Part shown: piece by piece, positions 62,121-64,000 of the stretch
How positions within the stretch are numbered: the first letter of the stretch is position 1
Layout of the letters: each line of letters begins with the position of its first letter
NCBI GenBank assembly: GCA_033721235.1
Contig: JAWWAY010000005.1
Location: 62,001 to 126,000, forward strand
Source: UBA5078 sp033721235
Lineage (GTDB): Bacteria; Pseudomonadota; Gammaproteobacteria; Pseudomonadales; Pseudohongiellaceae
Direction: 5' to 3'
DNA: 64,000 bases
Program-made: the position numbers and the translations under genes
The notes under the pieces: generated by a model
What the model saw: the letters and a program-made list of their open reading frames with translations, nothing else
Databases searched by the model: none
Told to the model about the DNA's origin: nothing

Positions 62121-63431
62121 ATGAAAAACCTACGTTTACCCTACAAAAAGCTGCTCTTGACGAGCTTACTGGCCAGCGTCAGCTTGGGCGCTAGCTCAGT
62201 CTTCGCTCAAAGCGACGCCTAGCCTACGGGCGTCGATAATCCGCAAGCCGGTGGTTTGGCGCCTTATACTGGGCAGCTCTTAGACTCTGCTATGCAACGC
62301 ATTGTCAGCCGAGGCGACGTGGCTGGAATGACATGGTTGCTAGCCAAAGATGGCGAAGTAGCGGCATTCAATAGCGCTGGCTTTGCCTCACTGGAAGACG
62401 GCATACCAATGGAGAAGGACACCCTCTTTCGAATCTATTCCATGACAAAGCCAATTACAGGCGTCGCCATGATGATTCTCCATGAACAGGGCTTGTGGGA
62501 CTTTGACGACCCGGTCAGCAAGTTCATTCCTGAGTTTGAAAACCTGCAGGTCTTAAGTAGCAACGATGCGAATGGCACTCTGGAGCCTTTGAACAGACAG
62601 CCGACTATGCGCGAGCTAATGAACCATACAGCAGGCTTTGGTTACGGCCTACGCAGTGGCGACCCTGTGAACGATGAATTCAGCGCTAAAGAAGTCCTTA
62701 ACTCCAGCGATCTGGAAGAGCTGACGGCTCGAGTAGCCACTATCCCCCTACTGAGTCAACCCGGCGAGTTGTGGAGCTACTCCATAGCAGTGGACCTGCA
62801 GAGCCGCATTGTAGAGATTCTAAGCGGTATGTCTTACGGCCAATTCCTCGAACAGAAGATATTCGGCCCTCTAGGCATGGACGACACCTCCTTCTTTGTC
62901 AGCGAAGCCGATAGAGAGCGCTTTGCAGACGTCTATCACTGGGATAGTGAACAAGGCAAATTGGTGCGCAATAGTGAGCGACCAGATCGTCCTGGCTACT
63001 TCGACCCTGACCGACTGGAGTCCGGCGGCGGCGGTCTTGTTTCGTCGACACACGACTATGCGCGCTTTCTGCAGATGATGGTCAACGGTGGGGAGCTCGA
63101 TGGGGCTCGAATAATTAGCGAAGAATCGGTCACCACCATGCGTACAGACTCTCTCCCTGAGGGCGTTTCACTTCGCAGCACGAGTACCGGTAGAGTAGAG
63201 CCTGGCCGAGGCTTTGGTGTCGATTTCGCTGTGATTAACGATCCTGAAGCAGCTGGAACGCCGCAAGGCACCGGCACCTACTATTGGGGCGGCGCAGCCG
63301 GCACATGGTTTTGGATTGACCCAGAGAATGACATGTTTTTTATAGGCATGATTCAAGCTCGAGGCGCCACGCGTCCCGGCAACGCAGATATGCGCAACAT
63401 TGCTCTGGACATGATTTATTCTGGCCTATAG
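62121..63431 (+). pseudogene. Secreted serine hydrolase (class C beta-lactamase/family VIII esterase-like) interrupted by TAG
   Basis: From the ATG at 62121 a classical signal peptide (33 residues, ending VFAQSDA) runs into an in-frame TAG at 62220-62222; the frame then continues to the stop at 63431. The remainder is a complete penicillin-recognising serine hydrolase: catalytic SMTK in FRIYSMTKPITG, tyrosine loop in LWSYSIAVDLQ and the third block YYWGGAAGTWFWIDP. A shorter reading from the TTG at 62256 would give an intact but unexported domain of 391 residues. The enzyme may be an esterase or D-peptidase. The TAG sits exactly at the signal-peptide/mature border, so either export is lost, the codon is read through, or it is a sequencing error. 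No frameshift is involved. Confidence 0.82.
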
Positions 63432-63440
63432 TCAGGCGAA

Positions 63441-63472
63441 AGGGGCATCTTCACGCTAGTGTGGATGCCCCT
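63441..63472 (+). terminator. Terminator after the serine hydrolase gene
   Basis: AGGGGCATC (63441-63449) pairs with GATGCCCCT (63464-63472); the loop side adds CAC/GTG. It starts ten bases after the stop codon and is followed by GATTTCAT, a weak T-run. It ends the transcript before DUF2164. Confidence 0.7.
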
Positions 63473-63506
63473 GATTTCATTAGCCACCCTATCGATTCGG
63501 ATTGCC

Positions 63507-63740
63507 ATGAAATTCTCTAAAGAAGAAAAAGATCGCATGAGCGACAAGCTTAAGAACTACTTCTCCCAAGAGCTCGACTACGAACTTGGAGGCTTCGATG
63601 CCGAGTTTCTAATCGACTTTATCGCAGAAGAATTGGGCGCTTATTTTTATAATCGTGGAGTCTACGATGCCGAACAGGCTATCAATAATCAGATGAGTCA
63701 AATATCTGAAACCTTGATGATGTTAGAAAAGCCAGTCTAA
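63507..63740 (+). CDS. DUF2164 family protein
   Basis: A 77-residue acidic protein of the DUF2164 family, a small helical protein with the pattern KFSKEEKDRMSDKLKNYFSQELDYELGGFDAEFLIDFIAEELGAYFYNRGVYDA. The function is unknown. The ATG at 63507 is preferred because upstream in-frame codons fall in the previous terminator region. The stop codon overlaps the stop of the convergent SdpI-family gene by four bases. It is often found next to membrane stress genes, but no role can be assigned. Confidence 0.85.
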   Translation: MKFSKEEKDRMSDKLKNYFSQELDYELGGFDAEFLIDFIAEELGAYFYNRGVYDAEQAINNQMSQISETLMMLEKPV

Positions 63741-64000
63741 TCACCACCAGCATCTAAATCCTCTGTGCTCTCCAATGGTTTTTCCTGCCTTAGGTAAAAA
63801 CGATAGGAATAGAATATCGGCACTAGTCGTGAAGCGATCAAGAAGCTTATCGCTACAATGAAGCTCGGAGCAAACACTGTCACCAGGGCCAAAACTAGGC
63901 CAAGCCCCACCATCAATTTGCCCGCGAAACGGTGGGTAGCCGTCCAGTTCTTGCCCGATGCTATTGTCCACGGAGTACGGATGCCGAGAAAGAAGTTTCG
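63737..64000 (-). CDS. SdpI-family membrane protein, partial (5' end outside window)
   Basis: The last 87 residues of a SdpI-like protein are visible and the gene continues past the window. The family motif GIRTPWTIASGKNWTATHRFAGKL is present, followed by two hydrophobic segments (LMVGLGLVLALVTVFAP and FIVAISFLIASRLVPIFYSY). SdpI proteins are membrane immunity or signalling factors in Gram-positives; in Gram-negatives the role is unclear. Its TAG stop at 63739-63737 overlaps the DUF2164 stop by four bases (convergent). Confidence 0.75.
   Translation of the reverse strand, partial: RNFFLGIRTPWTIASGKNWTATHRFAGKLMVGLGLVLALVTVFAPSFIVAISFLIASRLVPIFYSYRFYLRQEKPLESTEDLDAGGD

Noticed and set aside
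34090..62222. Genome-wide TAG recoding
   Set aside because: Many intact essential genes in this window end in TAG, and reading through would extend them.
1..64000. Prophage, IS element, CRISPR or defence island
   Set aside because: No transposase, integrase, Cas, direct-repeat array or restriction gene was seen; the window is ordinary chromosomal gene content.

Overview
The window is chromosomal DNA of a gammaproteobacterium, most likely a marine member of the Pseudomonadales/Cellvibrionales-like group. Three things point there. The gene order parC...parE-yqiA-cpdA-yqiB-nudF, thiC-tolC, waaA, FAD oxidoreductase-aldo/keto reductase, hldE, LPS-core genes, glnE follows the arrangement I know from Pseudomonas. 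The LPS core cluster carries WaaP and WapO-type genes. A two-component pair of the 'proteobacterial dedicated sortase' type is present, a family typical of marine proteobacteria. GC content looks close to 50%. I see no tRNA, rRNA, CRISPR array, insertion sequence or prophage.

Left part (1-18.7 kb, mostly minus strand): the 5' part of a membrane sensor with an NMT1/THI5-like ligand-binding domain lies downstream of parC. A diguanylate cyclase, a CHASE hybrid histidine kinase and a free Hpt protein separate parC from parE. Then come parE-yqiA-cpdA-yqiB-nudF (the Escherichia coli order) and ppiC. Next is an ECF sigma/ChrR-type anti-sigma pair divergent from a five-gene operon (NTF2-like, SDR, DUF1365, cyclopropane-fatty-acid-synthase-like methyltransferase, DUF2878). 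Both divergent promoters carry near-identical TGATCC-N18-TAAAG(A/T) elements, so this looks like an autoregulated singlet-oxygen or membrane-stress regulon that remodels lipids.

Middle (18-44 kb): DUF2889; an orphan sortase-type two-component system (pdsS/pdsR) with no sortase nearby; a glutathione transferase with an attenuator-like leader; DAHP synthase; thiC; tolC behind a promoter with a palindromic operator; hemH; a DUF3482 GTPase/DUF2868 membrane pair; tesB; pepQ; a secreted M20 peptidase gene broken by one in-frame TAG; waaA; an FAD oxidoreductase/aldo-keto reductase pair; sppA; chrA; hldE.

Right part (44-64 kb): a lipid A acyltransferase and a GT-C-like membrane protein face an eight-gene minus-strand operon. 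That operon runs from a GspE/PilB-type ATPase through glnE, waaF, waaC, waaG, waaP and a tandem-kinase gene to a WapO-like carbamoyltransferase, and most of it builds and phosphorylates the inner LPS core. After it come uup, a DUF4399 periplasmic protein, an SRPBCC protein, a serine hydrolase gene with an in-frame TAG right after its signal peptide, DUF2164, and a partial SdpI-family gene.

The most notable observations are the paired divergent ECF promoters with their compact lipid-modifying operon, two secreted hydrolases each cut by a single in-frame amber codon, the sortase-type regulators without a sortase, and three unexplained palindromes in or near promoter regions.
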